The notes beneath the pieces were generated by a model. That model saw nothing but the letters and a program-made list of their open reading frames with translations, ran no database searches and was not told the DNA's origin. From Bacteroides helcogenes P 36-108 (GTDB lineage: Bacteria; Bacteroidota; Bacteroidia; Bacteroidales; Bacteroidaceae), in assembly GCF_000186225.1 (NCBI RefSeq), contig NC_014933.1:2542001-2606000 (forward strand): a stretch of DNA of 64,000 nt, in the 5' to 3' direction. Positions within the stretch are counted from its first letter, which is position 1, and every line of letters starts with the position of its first letter. The position numbers and the translations under genes are program-made. Shown here piece by piece: positions 25,431 through 34,180 of the stretch.

Positions 25431-28400
25431 TCAGTAGTCTCTCTGCATATCTGCAATCTTCTGTTGCAGTTTTCTCATCTGTTCTTCCTGCAGCACCTTC
25501 TTGTATTCGATGGGTACTATCTGGATAAACTCGTCTATGTATCGGTTCCAGTTGTCGAGCATGGTGCGTGCCAGTTTGGAGCCGGTATAGAGGTAATGCT
25601 GCCGGATAAGCTCATGCAGTTCCTTACGGTAGGAGGCTTCTTCGATGAGGCTAAGTTCTACCATTTCCATGTTGCAGAAGTAGTCGAAGTTGCCGTCCTT
25701 ATTCCATACATAGGCCACGCCTCCCGACATGCCGGCGGCGAAGTTGCGCCCTGTCTGTCCAAGCACAACTACACGTCCTCCGGTCATGTATTCGCAGCAG
25801 TGATCACCCACACCTTCCACCACGGCGGTGGCTCCGGAGTTGCGGACAGCGAAACGTTCGCCTACGCGGCCGTTGATATATACTTCACCGCTTGTTGCAC
25901 CGTACAGGATGGTGTTTCCTGCAATTGTATTCTTCTCTGCTTCGAAGTTGCTCCGCACCGGAGGCATCACTGCGATGCGGCCGCCGCTAAGGCCTTTGGC
26001 AAGGTAGTCGTTTGCTTCACCTTCCAACTTGAAATTAACGCCCGGTACGAGGAAAGCGCCGAAACTTTGTCCGGCCGAACCTTTGAACTTCACGTTCAGT
26101 GTATGTTCCGGCAAGCCTTTCTCACCGTATCTGGCGGCGATAGCTCCTGAAAGCATAGCTCCGCAGGCACGGTCTGTATTGGCTATGGTGTATTCCAGTG
26201 AAACTTCTTTCTTGTTCTCCACAGCTTGGGCGGCGGCATGCAACATTTCCACGTCTTTCACGCGGTCTATGCCGTGTTGCTGGTCGATGGTGTGGCGGAT
26301 GGAAGCTCCGTTGTCGATACGTGCCAGTAGTTTTGAGAAGTCCAGCAGGGCATGCTTCGGGTTCAGACCCGCATGCTGTTCATTTTTTCTCACAATGAGG
26401 TCTGTGCGCCCTATGATTTCATCCATCTTCTCCACGCCTATTTCCGCCAGATATTCGCGTACTTCTTGGGCGAGGAAGGTGAAATAGTTGACGAGGTATT
26501 CACTGCGTCCCATAAACCGCTTGCGCAGTTCGGGATTCTGTGTGGCTACACCGACGGGACAGGTATTGCGGTTGCATTTGCGCATCATCACGCATCCCAA
26601 TACAATGAGGGCGGCGGTGGCAAATCCATATTCTTCGGCGCCGAGCATGGCCATCAGCACGACATCTCGTCCGGTTTTCATCTGGCCGTCCACTTGCAGT
26701 GTCACTTGTCCGCGCAGCCCGTTCAGCACGAGGGTCTGCTGTGTTTCACTCAGCCCTAATTCGGGCGAGATGCCGGCATAGCGGATGGAGGATGCGGGTG
26801 AAGCTCCCGTGCCGCCTTCGGCCCCCGAAATGACTATCAAGTCGGCTTTAGCTTTTGCCACACCTGCGGCAATGGTTCCCACACCGCTTTCAGCTACTAA
26901 CTTCACACTGATGCGTGCCTGTGGATTGACGTTTTTCAAGTCGAAGATGAGTTGTGCCAGATCCTCGATGGAGTAAATGTCATGGTGGGGTGGAGGCGAG
27001 ATGAGTGAGATACCCGGAATGGAGTGGCGTGTGCGGGCTATTACTTCGTCCACCTTGAAGCCGGGAAGTTGTCCGCCCTCACCCGGTTTGGCGCCTTGCG
27101 CCACTTTGATCTGTATTTCATCGGCGTTCACCAGATATTCGGCGGTTACGCCGAAACGTCCTGATGCCACCTGCTTGATAGCACTGCGCATGTTTGTGCC
27201 GAAGCGTGCGCTGTCTTCGCCGCCTTCGCCCGTATTGCTGCGTCCGTGCAAGGTGTTCATGGCAATGGCCAGTGCTTCGTGCGCTTCCTGGCTGATGGCT
27301 CCGAAGGACATGGCTCCTGTGACGAAACGCTTCAGAATGTTCTCAACCGGTTCCACCCGGTCAATGGATATCGGTGCACGGCGGAAGCCGAGAAAGTCGC
27401 GCAGGAAGATGGGAGACTCCTTGCCGTCCACCGATGAGGTGAACTCTTTGAATTTCTTGTAACTGCCCAGCCGGGTGGCCAGTTGCAGTGTACTGATGGT
27501 TTCCGGGTTCCAGGCATGCTTCTCTCCGTCCTTGCGGAAAGAGTATATGCCGCTGTTGGGGAGCAGTGCATCCACTTGCGGGGCAAAACCGGCGTCATGG
27601 AAAGCTATGGCGTCACGTGCCACTTCATCCAGACGGATACCGCCGATGGTGGACTTCAGCCCACCGAAATAGGCATTGCTCAGTTCTTCGCTCAGTCCTA
27701 TGGCTTCGAATATCTTTGCGCCACGGTAGGAACGGATGGTACTGATGCCCATCTTGCTCATGATTTTGAACAGCCCTTTGCAGACGGATTTGATATATTT
27801 TCCTTCAGCCGTGGCATAGTCAAGCTGCACATCTTTCTCGGTTACCAGCTTGTCTATCACGGCGAATGCCATGTAGGGGTTCAGGGCACTGGCGCCGAAG
27901 CCCAGCAACAGTGCGGCATGCATCACTTCGCGTATCTCTCCGCTTTCTACGATCAGTGCCGTTTGAACGCGTTTCCCTACCGAGATGAGATGATGGTGTA
28001 CCGCACTTACGGCCAGTAGCGAGGGAATGGCTGCGTAGGTAGCGTTTACGTCGCGGTCGGAAAGTACGATGTAGTTCACTCCTTCGGTGACCGATTCTTC
28101 GGCCTGCTTGCATAGCTTTGCCAGAGATTCTTGTAATCCGGCACGCTCTTTTTCCGCTTCAAAGAGCATGGGCAACTTTACTGTCTTGAATCCTTTGTAG
28201 CGGATGTTGCAGAGAATATCCAGTTGGGAGTTGCTCAGTATGGGGTGGTTGAGCCGCACCATCTTGCAATGGCTTTCACTGGGTGTGAGAATGTTCATAC
28301 CCACGGCGCCGATATATTCGGTGAGCGACATCACCAGTTCTTCACGTATAGGGTCGATGGGCGGGTTGGTGACTTGGGCAAACTGCTGGCGGAAGTAGTT

Positions 28401-29963
28401 GTACAGCAGTTGCGGCTTGTCGCTGAGTACGGCAAGCGGGGTGTCGTTGCCCATGGCATTGACGGGCTCGGCTCCGGTGGTGCACATCGGCACGATGAGC
28501 TGTTCCACATCTTCTTTGGAGTAGCCGAAGATACGCAGCATGCGGTTATGGTTTTCTACGCTGTGGGACACTTTACGTCCGCTTTTCAGTTCATCCAGTT
28601 CAATGCGGTTGGCGGCCAGCCATGTGCGGTAAGGCTTTGCTTCGGCCAGTTGCCGTTTCAGAGTTCCGTCGTAATATATTTCTCCTTTTTCAGTATCCAC
28701 GAGAAGAATCTTTCCCGGTTGCAGACGTCCTTTTTCCCTGATGTCTCCGGGCTCGAAGTCCATTACACCCACTTCGCTGGCCACTACCATCATGTCGTCT
28801 TTGGTGATGAGGTAGCGGGCGGGGCGCAGTCCGTTACGGTCGAGCATGCCGCCTGCATAGCGTCCGTCGCTGAAGAGTAGGGCGGCAGGCCCGTCCCATG
28901 GTTCCATCAGGATGGAATGGTATTCGTAGAAGGCTTTCAGATCTTCGCTGATAGGATTCTTTTCATTGAAGGATTCGGGTACGAGCATAGCCATGGCATG
29001 AGGAAGGCTGAGGCCGGACATGACGAGGAATTCGAGCACGTTGTCCAGCGAAGCGCTGTCGCTCATGCCCGGCTGTACGATGGGATGTATCTCTTTGATG
29101 TCGCCCAGTGCGGGTGAGGAAAGCACGGACTCGCGGGCTTCCATCCATCCGCGGTTACCGCGGATGGTATTTATTTCACCATTGTGTGCTAACAGGCGGA
29201 AGGGTTGCGCCAGACCCCAGGTGGGAAAAGTGTTGGTGGAGAAGCGAGAGTGCACCAATGCCAGTCCGCTGGTGAAGTAGCTGTTCGTCAGGTCGGGGAA
29301 GTAGCTGCGCAGTTGCATGGAAGAGAGCATACCCTTATAGACGATATTTTTGGTGGAGAGCGAGGCGATGTAGAAGTCTTCACGGGCGGGAATGTCGGAA
29401 AGGCGCACTTTGTTTTCTATTCTTTTCCTTATAATATAGAGTCTGCGGTCGGCTGTCTCGCTGTCACGGAATCCGGTGATGAATACCTGCTTGATGTCCG
29501 GTTCGGCGGCAAGGGCGGTTTCTCCCAGGATTTCAGGGCAGGTGGGTACGTTGTGCAGGTGCATCAGTGTGAGTCCTTCTTTTTCTATTTCTTCAATGAG
29601 AATGCTCAGTATGGCAGCCCGGTCTTCCTCGGCTTTGGGGAGGAAGAACAAACCGGTGGCATATCTTCCTTTTTCGGGCACAGGGATACCTTGTAGCAAA
29701 ATGAATTCGTGGGGTATTTGGAGCATGATGCCCGCACCATCTCCTGTTTTGTTGTCGGCGCCTTCGGCTCCGCGGTGGCGCATGTTCTCCAGCACTTTCA
29801 GTGCCGATTCCACCAATTCATGTGACTTGTCTCCGTGGATATTGACCAGCATGCCTACTCCGCATGCGTCATGCTCGTTAGAGGCATCATACAAGCCTTT
29901 TTGTCGAGGTTGTCGTTGGCGGAGTAATACTTTTGTTTTGTTGTTAAAAAGTTCTTCTTTCAT
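25431..29963 (-). CDS. gltB: Glutamate synthase large (alpha) subunit
   Basis: A 1510-residue GltB. After a 33-residue propeptide the glutaminase nucleophile is C34 in 'HDACGVGML'. The central and synthase domains show 'FVTGAMSFGAISQEAHEALA', 'LGETQQTLVLNGLRGQV'-like FMN-site sequence (here 'LSETQQTLVLNGLRGQV') and the 3Fe-4S cysteines in 'CNRNTCPVGVATQ'. The C-terminal beta-helix carries 'GGRIAVMPP' and 'GGRVVVLGQTG'. It makes two glutamates from glutamine and 2-oxoglutarate. It is the first gene of gltB-gltD-asnB. Confidence 0.96.
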   Translation of the reverse strand: MKEELFNNKTKVLLRQRQPRQKGLYDASNEHDACGVGMLVNIHGDKSHELVESALKVLENMRHRGAEGADNKTGDGAGIMLQIPHEFILLQGIPVPEKGRYATGLFFLPKAEEDRAAILSILIEEIEKEGLTLMHLHNVPTCPEILGETALAAEPDIKQVFITGFRDSETADRRLYIIRKRIENKVRLSDIPAREDFYIASLSTKNIVYKGMLSSMQLRSYFPDLTNSYFTSGLALVHSRFSTNTFPTWGLAQPFRLLAHNGEINTIRGNRGWMEARESVLSSPALGDIKEIHPIVQPGMSDSASLDNVLEFLVMSGLSLPHAMAMLVPESFNEKNPISEDLKAFYEYHSILMEPWDGPAALLFSDGRYAGGMLDRNGLRPARYLITKDDMMVVASEVGVMDFEPGDIREKGRLQPGKILLVDTEKGEIYYDGTLKRQLAEAKPYRTWLAANRIELDELKSGRKVSHSVENHNRMLRIFGYSKEDVEQLIVPMCTTGAEPVNAMGNDTPLAVLSDKPQLLYNYFRQQFAQVTNPPIDPIREELVMSLTEYIGAVGMNILTPSESHCKMVRLNHPILSNSQLDILCNIRYKGFKTVKLPMLFEAEKERAGLQESLAKLCKQAEESVTEGVNYIVLSDRDVNATYAAIPSLLAVSAVHHHLISVGKRVQTALIVESGEIREVMHAALLLGFGASALNPYMAFAVIDKLVTEKDVQLDYATAEGKYIKSVCKGLFKIMSKMGISTIRSYRGAKIFEAIGLSEELSNAYFGGLKSTIGGIRLDEVARDAIAFHDAGFAPQVDALLPNSGIYSFRKDGEKHAWNPETISTLQLATRLGSYKKFKEFTSSVDGKESPIFLRDFLGFRRAPISIDRVEPVENILKRFVTGAMSFGAISQEAHEALAIAMNTLHGRSNTGEGGEDSARFGTNMRSAIKQVASGRFGVTAEYLVNADEIQIKVAQGAKPGEGGQLPGFKVDEVIARTRHSIPGISLISPPPHHDIYSIEDLAQLIFDLKNVNPQARISVKLVAESGVGTIAAGVAKAKADLIVISGAEGGTGASPASSIRYAGISPELGLSETQQTLVLNGLRGQVTLQVDGQMKTGRDVVLMAMLGAEEYGFATAALIVLGCVMMRKCNRNTCPVGVATQNPELRKRFMGRSEYLVNYFTFLAQEVREYLAEIGVEKMDEIIGRTDLIVRKNEQHAGLNPKHALLDFSKLLARIDNGASIRHTIDQQHGIDRVKDVEMLHAAAQAVENKKEVSLEYTIANTDRACGAMLSGAIAARYGEKGLPEHTLNVKFKGSAGQSFGAFLVPGVNFKLEGEANDYLAKGLSGGRIAVMPPVRSNFEAEKNTIAGNTILYGATSGEVYINGRVGERFAVRNSGATAVVEGVGDHCCEYMTGGRVVVLGQTGRNFAAGMSGGVAYVWNKDGNFDYFCNMEMVELSLIEEASYRKELHELIRQHYLYTGSKLARTMLDNWNRYIDEFIQIVPIEYKKVLQEEQMRKLQQKIADMQRDY

Positions 29964-30411
29964 TGCTTAAAGTTTACTTTATTTTTGTATTTAGGCTTAT
30001 GTAAATATCATAATGCTCGGCAAATATATTGTTTTAATTGCAAACTGATATATTGTAGTGGCGTATTTTATGCAAGTAAAATTCAGAAGAAAATCCTATT
30101 TATTACAATATGTATGAAATATTGCTGTGTTTTGTTTTAAATTGAATGAATAATTAATGTTTTTGTTTTAATTTGATTATTTAAAAGAGGAAAAGGAAGA
30201 ATTTCGTTGATTTGTATATATGCTGTGTATCTTTCATTTTCTTTAAAAATCGAAATACTCGCTTTTTGATCCGAAAAGATTGCATTCTTTAACCTTTTGC
30301 TGTGGAAATAACTTTTTTATATTCTTCTGGCGAATAAACATGCCAAAAATAAACTTTATGTTCCCGATAATATATATCTTTGCGGCACGAAAAACCAAAT
30401 ACTGGAATATT
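29964..30411. promoter_or_regulatory. Divergent promoter region between gltB and the glmS remnant
   Basis: A 448-base A/T-rich gap. On the minus strand TATATTTGC (30020-30028) is a perfect -7 element for gltB, 57 bases before its start. On the plus strand TATCTTTGC (30375-30383) is a perfect -7 element 29 bases before the glmS remnant, with a weaker TTTA about 17 bases upstream. The middle 300 bases hold no gene that I can see. Confidence 0.6.
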
Positions 30412-30777
30412 ATGTGTGGAATCGTAGGCTATATTGGACAGAGAAAAGCCTACCCCATTCTTATCAAGGGTCTGAAGCGGTTGGAGTACCGTGGATACGA
30501 TAGTGCAGGGGTAGCATTGATCAGTGACAACCGGCAGTTGAGCGTGTACAAAACGAAAGGAAAAGTTTCGGAACTTGGGTCTTTCGCCGTTCAGAAAGAC
30601 ATTTCCGCTAACATTGGCATTGCACATACACGTCGGACCACCCACGGAAAACTTTGTTCCACCAACGTCCATCCCCATTATTCCTTCTCCGGGCACTTCG
30701 CCCTCATTCACAACGGCATCATTGAAAACTACGCCGTCCTTAAAGAAAAAAATAAGAAATCAGATACAATAAGCTAA
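30412..30777 (+). pseudogene. glmS: Truncated glucosamine-6-phosphate synthase (N-terminal glutaminase fragment)
   Basis: The first 105 or so codons match GlmS: the nucleophile cysteine in 'MCGIVGYIG', 'GLKRLEYRGYDSAGVAL' and 'HPHYSFSGHFALIHNGIIE'. The frame then ends after 121 residues, against about 610 for full GlmS; both isomerase domains and the rest of the glutaminase are missing. The family's R-W-A-T-H-G loop reads RRTTHG, losing the conserved tryptophan. The next gene starts right after the stop codon, so an internal deletion removed about 490 codons. A functional glmS must lie elsewhere. The promoter seems intact and may now serve the purF-like gene. Confidence 0.8.
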
Positions 30778-32661
30778 ATGGAACAACTGAAGCATGAATG
30801 CGGCGTAGCCATCATACGCCTGCTGAAACCTCTGGAATATTATGAAGAAAAGTACGGCACGTGGATGTACGGCCTCAACAAGCTTTATCTCCTTATGGAG
30901 AAGCAGCACAACCGTGGGCAAGAAGGCGCCGGGCTGGCCTGCGTGAAGCTGGAAGCCAATCCCGGTGAGGAGTATATGTTCCGCGAACGTGCTTTGGGCT
31001 CCGGCGCCATCACTGAGATTTTTGATACGGTGCAAGGCAACTTCAAGGATCTGACGCCCGAACAACTGCACGACGCCGGCTATGCCAAGCGTATGTTGCC
31101 TTTTGCCGGGGAGGTCTATATGGGGCATTTGCGCTACTCCACTACCGGAAAGTCAGGTCTGTCTTACGTGCATCCTTTTTTACGCCGTAACAACTGGCGT
31201 GCCAAGAACCTCGCCCTTTGCGGCAATTTCAATATGACGAATGTCGATGAAATCTTTGCCCGCATCACCGCCATCGGCCAGCATCCGCGCAAGTATGCCG
31301 ACACATACATCATGCTGGAGCAGGTGGGACACCGCCTCGACCGTGAGGTGGAGCGCCTCTTCAACCTTGCCGAAGCCGAAGGCCTGACCGGTATGGATAT
31401 TACCCGGTACATCGAAGAATACATTGATCTGGCCAATGTGCTGCGTACCTCCAGTCGTGAGTGGGATGGGGGATATGTGATGTGCGGGCTCACCGGAAGC
31501 GGAGAGACTTTCGCCCTGCGTGACCCTTGGGGCATCCGCCCGGCCTTTTGGTATCAGGACGATGAGATTGCAGTGCTTGCCAGCGAACGCCCTGTGATAC
31601 AGACAGCACTGAATGTCCCCGCCCGGTCTGTCAAGGAACTTCAGCCCGGACAAGCTCTGCTCATTAACAAAGCCGGACGGCTGCGCACCGTGCAGATCAA
31701 CAAGCCGCGCGAGGTACGCCCTTGTTCCTTTGAGCGCATCTATTTCAGCCGGGGCAGCGATGTGGATATCTACAAAGAACGTAAACTGTTGGGTGAGAAA
31801 TTAGTGCCCAATATACTGAAAGCCATCGACAATGAGATTGATCATACTGTCTTCTCATTCATCCCCAACACTGCTGAAGTTGCTTTCTACGGCATGTTGC
31901 AGGGATTGGACGAATATCTCAACGAGGAGAAAGTGCAGCAGATAGCCGCCTTAGGCCACAATCCCAGCCATGATGAACTTGAACGCATCCTTTCCCGCCG
32001 CATACGCAGCGAGAAGGTGGCCATCAAGGACATCAAGCTGCGCACCTTCATTGCCGAGGGCAACAGCCGCAACGACCTTGCCGCCCACGTATATGACATC
32101 ACTTACGGCAGTCTTGTGCCGGGTGTGGATAACCTCGTCATTATTGACGACTCCATTGTGCGCGGAACAACCCTGAAGCAAAGCATTATCGGTATTCTCG
32201 ACCGCCTTGAACCCAAGAAGATTGTCATTGTGTCCTCTTCGCCGCAAGTGCGCTATCCCGACTATTATGGTATCGACATGGCCCGGATGAGCGAGTTCAT
32301 CGCTTTCAAGGCTGCCGTGGAATTGCTGAAGGAACGGGAGATGCGCGATGTCATCGCCGCCGCCTACCGCAAGTCGAAAGAGCAGGCCGGATTGCCCAAA
32401 GAGCAGATGGTGAACTATGTAAAGGAAATATACGCTCCCTTCACCGACGAGGAAATCTCCGCAAAGATGGTGGAACTGCTCACTCCGAAAGGTACGAAAG
32501 CGAAGGTACAGATAGTCTATCAGCCTCTCGAGGGGCTGCATGAAGCCTGTCCCTGTCATACGGGCGACTGGTACTTCAGCGGAGACTATCCCACACCGGG
32601 CGGAGTGAAGCTGCTGAACGAGGCGTTTATTAATTACATAGAACAAGTATATCAGTTTTAG
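30778..32661 (+). CDS. PurF-like amidophosphoribosyltransferase paralogue
   Basis: A 627-residue protein, longer than classic PurF (about 500). The glutaminase nucleophile is C8 in 'KHECGVAII' after a short propeptide, with 'QHNRGQEGAGLA' and 'GHLRYSTTGKSG'. The phosphoribosyltransferase domain has the PRPP loop 'LVIIDDSIVRGTTLKQSI'. A C-terminal extension ends with 'CHTGDWYFSGDYPTPGG'. It could make phosphoribosylamine for purines. Bacteroides often carry this longer form near carAB, so it may be a paralogue with another role. It starts directly after the glmS remnant's stop. Confidence 0.85.
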   Translation: MEQLKHECGVAIIRLLKPLEYYEEKYGTWMYGLNKLYLLMEKQHNRGQEGAGLACVKLEANPGEEYMFRERALGSGAITEIFDTVQGNFKDLTPEQLHDAGYAKRMLPFAGEVYMGHLRYSTTGKSGLSYVHPFLRRNNWRAKNLALCGNFNMTNVDEIFARITAIGQHPRKYADTYIMLEQVGHRLDREVERLFNLAEAEGLTGMDITRYIEEYIDLANVLRTSSREWDGGYVMCGLTGSGETFALRDPWGIRPAFWYQDDEIAVLASERPVIQTALNVPARSVKELQPGQALLINKAGRLRTVQINKPREVRPCSFERIYFSRGSDVDIYKERKLLGEKLVPNILKAIDNEIDHTVFSFIPNTAEVAFYGMLQGLDEYLNEEKVQQIAALGHNPSHDELERILSRRIRSEKVAIKDIKLRTFIAEGNSRNDLAAHVYDITYGSLVPGVDNLVIIDDSIVRGTTLKQSIIGILDRLEPKKIVIVSSSPQVRYPDYYGIDMARMSEFIAFKAAVELLKEREMRDVIAAAYRKSKEQAGLPKEQMVNYVKEIYAPFTDEEISAKMVELLTPKGTKAKVQIVYQPLEGLHEACPCHTGDWYFSGDYPTPGGVKLLNEAFINYIEQVYQF

Positions 32662-32704
32662 GAATCTCAGGAGAAGTGTCAAAATGCACATGAAGCTTTC
32701 TTTT

Positions 32705-32735
32705 AGGCACGGAATTACACGGATTTCACAGATTT
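32705..32735. repeat. Short CACGGATT-type repeat before carA
   Basis: Three tandem imperfect copies of an 11-base word (CACGGAATTA, CACGGATTT, CACAGATTT) lie in the 101-base gap before carA. Similar words are scattered in Bacteroides intergenic DNA as far as I recall. No function is known. Confidence 0.4.
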
Positions 32736-32762
32736 AGAGATAGAAATATTATATACATATAT

Positions 32763-33971
32763 ATGATGAACGAAAATAATAATGCAAAAGTAACTTCATC
32801 CCCCCTCTCTTCGGGAGAGGGGAAGGGGGTGAGGCTTATCCTTGATGATGGTTCTGTATTTCACGGCAAGTCGTTCGGCTATGAAAAGCCGGTAGCGGGA
32901 GAGGTGGTCTTCAACACGGCCATGTCGGGCTATCCCGAGAGCCTGACCGACCCCTCGTATGCCGGGCAGTTGATGACACTCACTTATCCGTTGGTGGGCA
33001 ACTACGGTGTGCCGCCTTTCACCATCGAACCGAACGGGCTGGCCACCTTCATGGAGAGCGAGCGCATCCATGCCGAAGCCATCATTGTGAGCGATTACAG
33101 CGAGAACTTCAGCCATTGGAACGCGGTGGAGAGCCTTGCCGACTGGCTGAAGCGCGAGCAAGTGCCGGGCATCACGGGCATCGATACCCGCGAACTGACA
33201 AAAGTGCTGCGCGAGCATGGCGTGATGATGGGCAAGATTGTCTTCGGAGAAGTTGAGAGTGGAGAGTTGAGAGTTGAGAGTTATGGGGATATTAATTATG
33301 TTGACAGGGTGAGCTGCAAAGACATCCTGGTATATGCCGGAACGGAAAGCCGCCGTTTTGACATCGACACCCCCACAGCACAGCTTAATTCTCAACTATC
33401 AACTATCAACTCTCAACTGAAGCGCGTAGTGCTTCTCGATTGCGGCGTGAAGACCAACATCATCCGCTGCCTGCTGAAGCGTGGGGTAGAGGTAATTCGC
33501 GTGCCGTGGAACTACGACTTCAACGGACTGGAGTTCGACGGACTGTTCATCTCCAACGGCCCCGGCGACCCCGATACCTGCGATGCCGCCGTGCAGAACA
33601 TCCGCAAGGCGATGCAGAACGAGACGCTGCCCATCTTCGGCATTTGCATGGGCAACCAACTGTTAGGCAAGGCCGGAGGAGCCAAAATCTACAAACTGAA
33701 ATACGGACACCGCAGCCACAACCAGCCGGTGCGCATGGTGGGTACGGAACGCTGCTTCATCACTTCGCAGAACCACGGTTATGCCGTTGACAACAACACG
33801 CTGACCGAAGACTGGGAACCACTCTTTGTGAACATGAACGACGGTTCCAACGAGGGTGTGCGCCACAAACGCAATCCCTGGTTCTCCGCACAGTTCCACC
33901 CCGAAGCCGCCAGCGGCCCCACGGACACGGAGTTCCTCTTCGACGAGTTCGTGAAACTGCTTCACGTGTAA
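32763..33971 (+). CDS. carA: Carbamoyl-phosphate synthase small subunit, with in-frame repeat insertions
   Basis: A 402-residue CarA, about 20-40 longer than usual. The N-terminal CPSase domain has 'GEVVFNTAMSGYPESLTDPSY'. The class I glutaminase has the nucleophile C295 in 'FGICMGNQ' and the later 'FHPEA' His-Glu pair. It feeds ammonia from glutamine to CarB for carbamoyl phosphate. Three segments look inserted: residues about 11-24 ('TSSPLSSGEGKG'), about 164-175 ('VESGELRVES') and about 208-221 ('QLNSQLSTINSQL'). All are translations of dispersed repeats. The active-site parts are intact, so the protein may work. Confidence 0.92.
   Translation: MMNENNNAKVTSSPLSSGEGKGVRLILDDGSVFHGKSFGYEKPVAGEVVFNTAMSGYPESLTDPSYAGQLMTLTYPLVGNYGVPPFTIEPNGLATFMESERIHAEAIIVSDYSENFSHWNAVESLADWLKREQVPGITGIDTRELTKVLREHGVMMGKIVFGEVESGELRVESYGDINYVDRVSCKDILVYAGTESRRFDIDTPTAQLNSQLSTINSQLKRVVLLDCGVKTNIIRCLLKRGVEVIRVPWNYDFNGLEFDGLFISNGPGDPDTCDAAVQNIRKAMQNETLPIFGICMGNQLLGKAGGAKIYKLKYGHRSHNQPVRMVGTERCFITSQNHGYAVDNNTLTEDWEPLFVNMNDGSNEGVRHKRNPWFSAQFHPEAASGPTDTEFLFDEFVKLLHV
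32801..32830. repeat. Palindromic CCCCTCTC-type repeat inside carA
   Basis: CCCCTCTC (32802-32809) pairs with GAGAGGGG (32815-32822) around a TTCGG loop, flanked by further C and G runs. It is translated in frame near the CarA N-terminus. I recall this hairpin as a dispersed Bacteroides repeat. Confidence 0.7.
33251..33282. repeat. GAGAGTTGA repeats inside carA (first block)
   Basis: Tandem 9- to 11-base copies of AGTTGAGAG are translated as ES-GELRVES within CarA. The reverse complement family appears 110 bases downstream. Confidence 0.75.
33390..33419. repeat. TCTCAACTATCAAC repeats inside carA (second block)
   Basis: Tandem copies of TCAACTATCAAC are translated as NSQLSTINSQL. They are inverted relative to the block at 33251-33282 and share the word with the gltB-gltD gap. 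Confidence 0.75.
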
Positions 33972-34019
33972 GGAAAAATGAGGGAGATGTACATTGAGCG
34001 TAAATCGTTGATAATCAGC

Positions 34020-34121
34020 GGTTGCTACAAAGGCAATGTCAAGGTAGCTACCTTGACCACCACTCGGTAGCTACCTCGACCTTCACTTGGTAGCTACCTC
34101 GGCACTGTAAAGGTAGCTACC
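34020..34121. repeat. Tandem palindrome array, 23-bp period, ahead of carB
   Basis: The perfect 10-bp palindrome GGTAGCTACC starts at 34043, 34066, 34089 and 34112, exactly 23 bases apart. A decayed unit, GGTTGCTACA, fits one period earlier at 34020. Linkers between the palindromes differ. It occupies most of the 209-base carA-carB gap. Confidence 0.9.
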
Positions 34122-34180
34122 GATGAAAGAGAACTGAAAGAGTAAATATTTATTATTAAGACGAAAGAACCAAGAACGAT

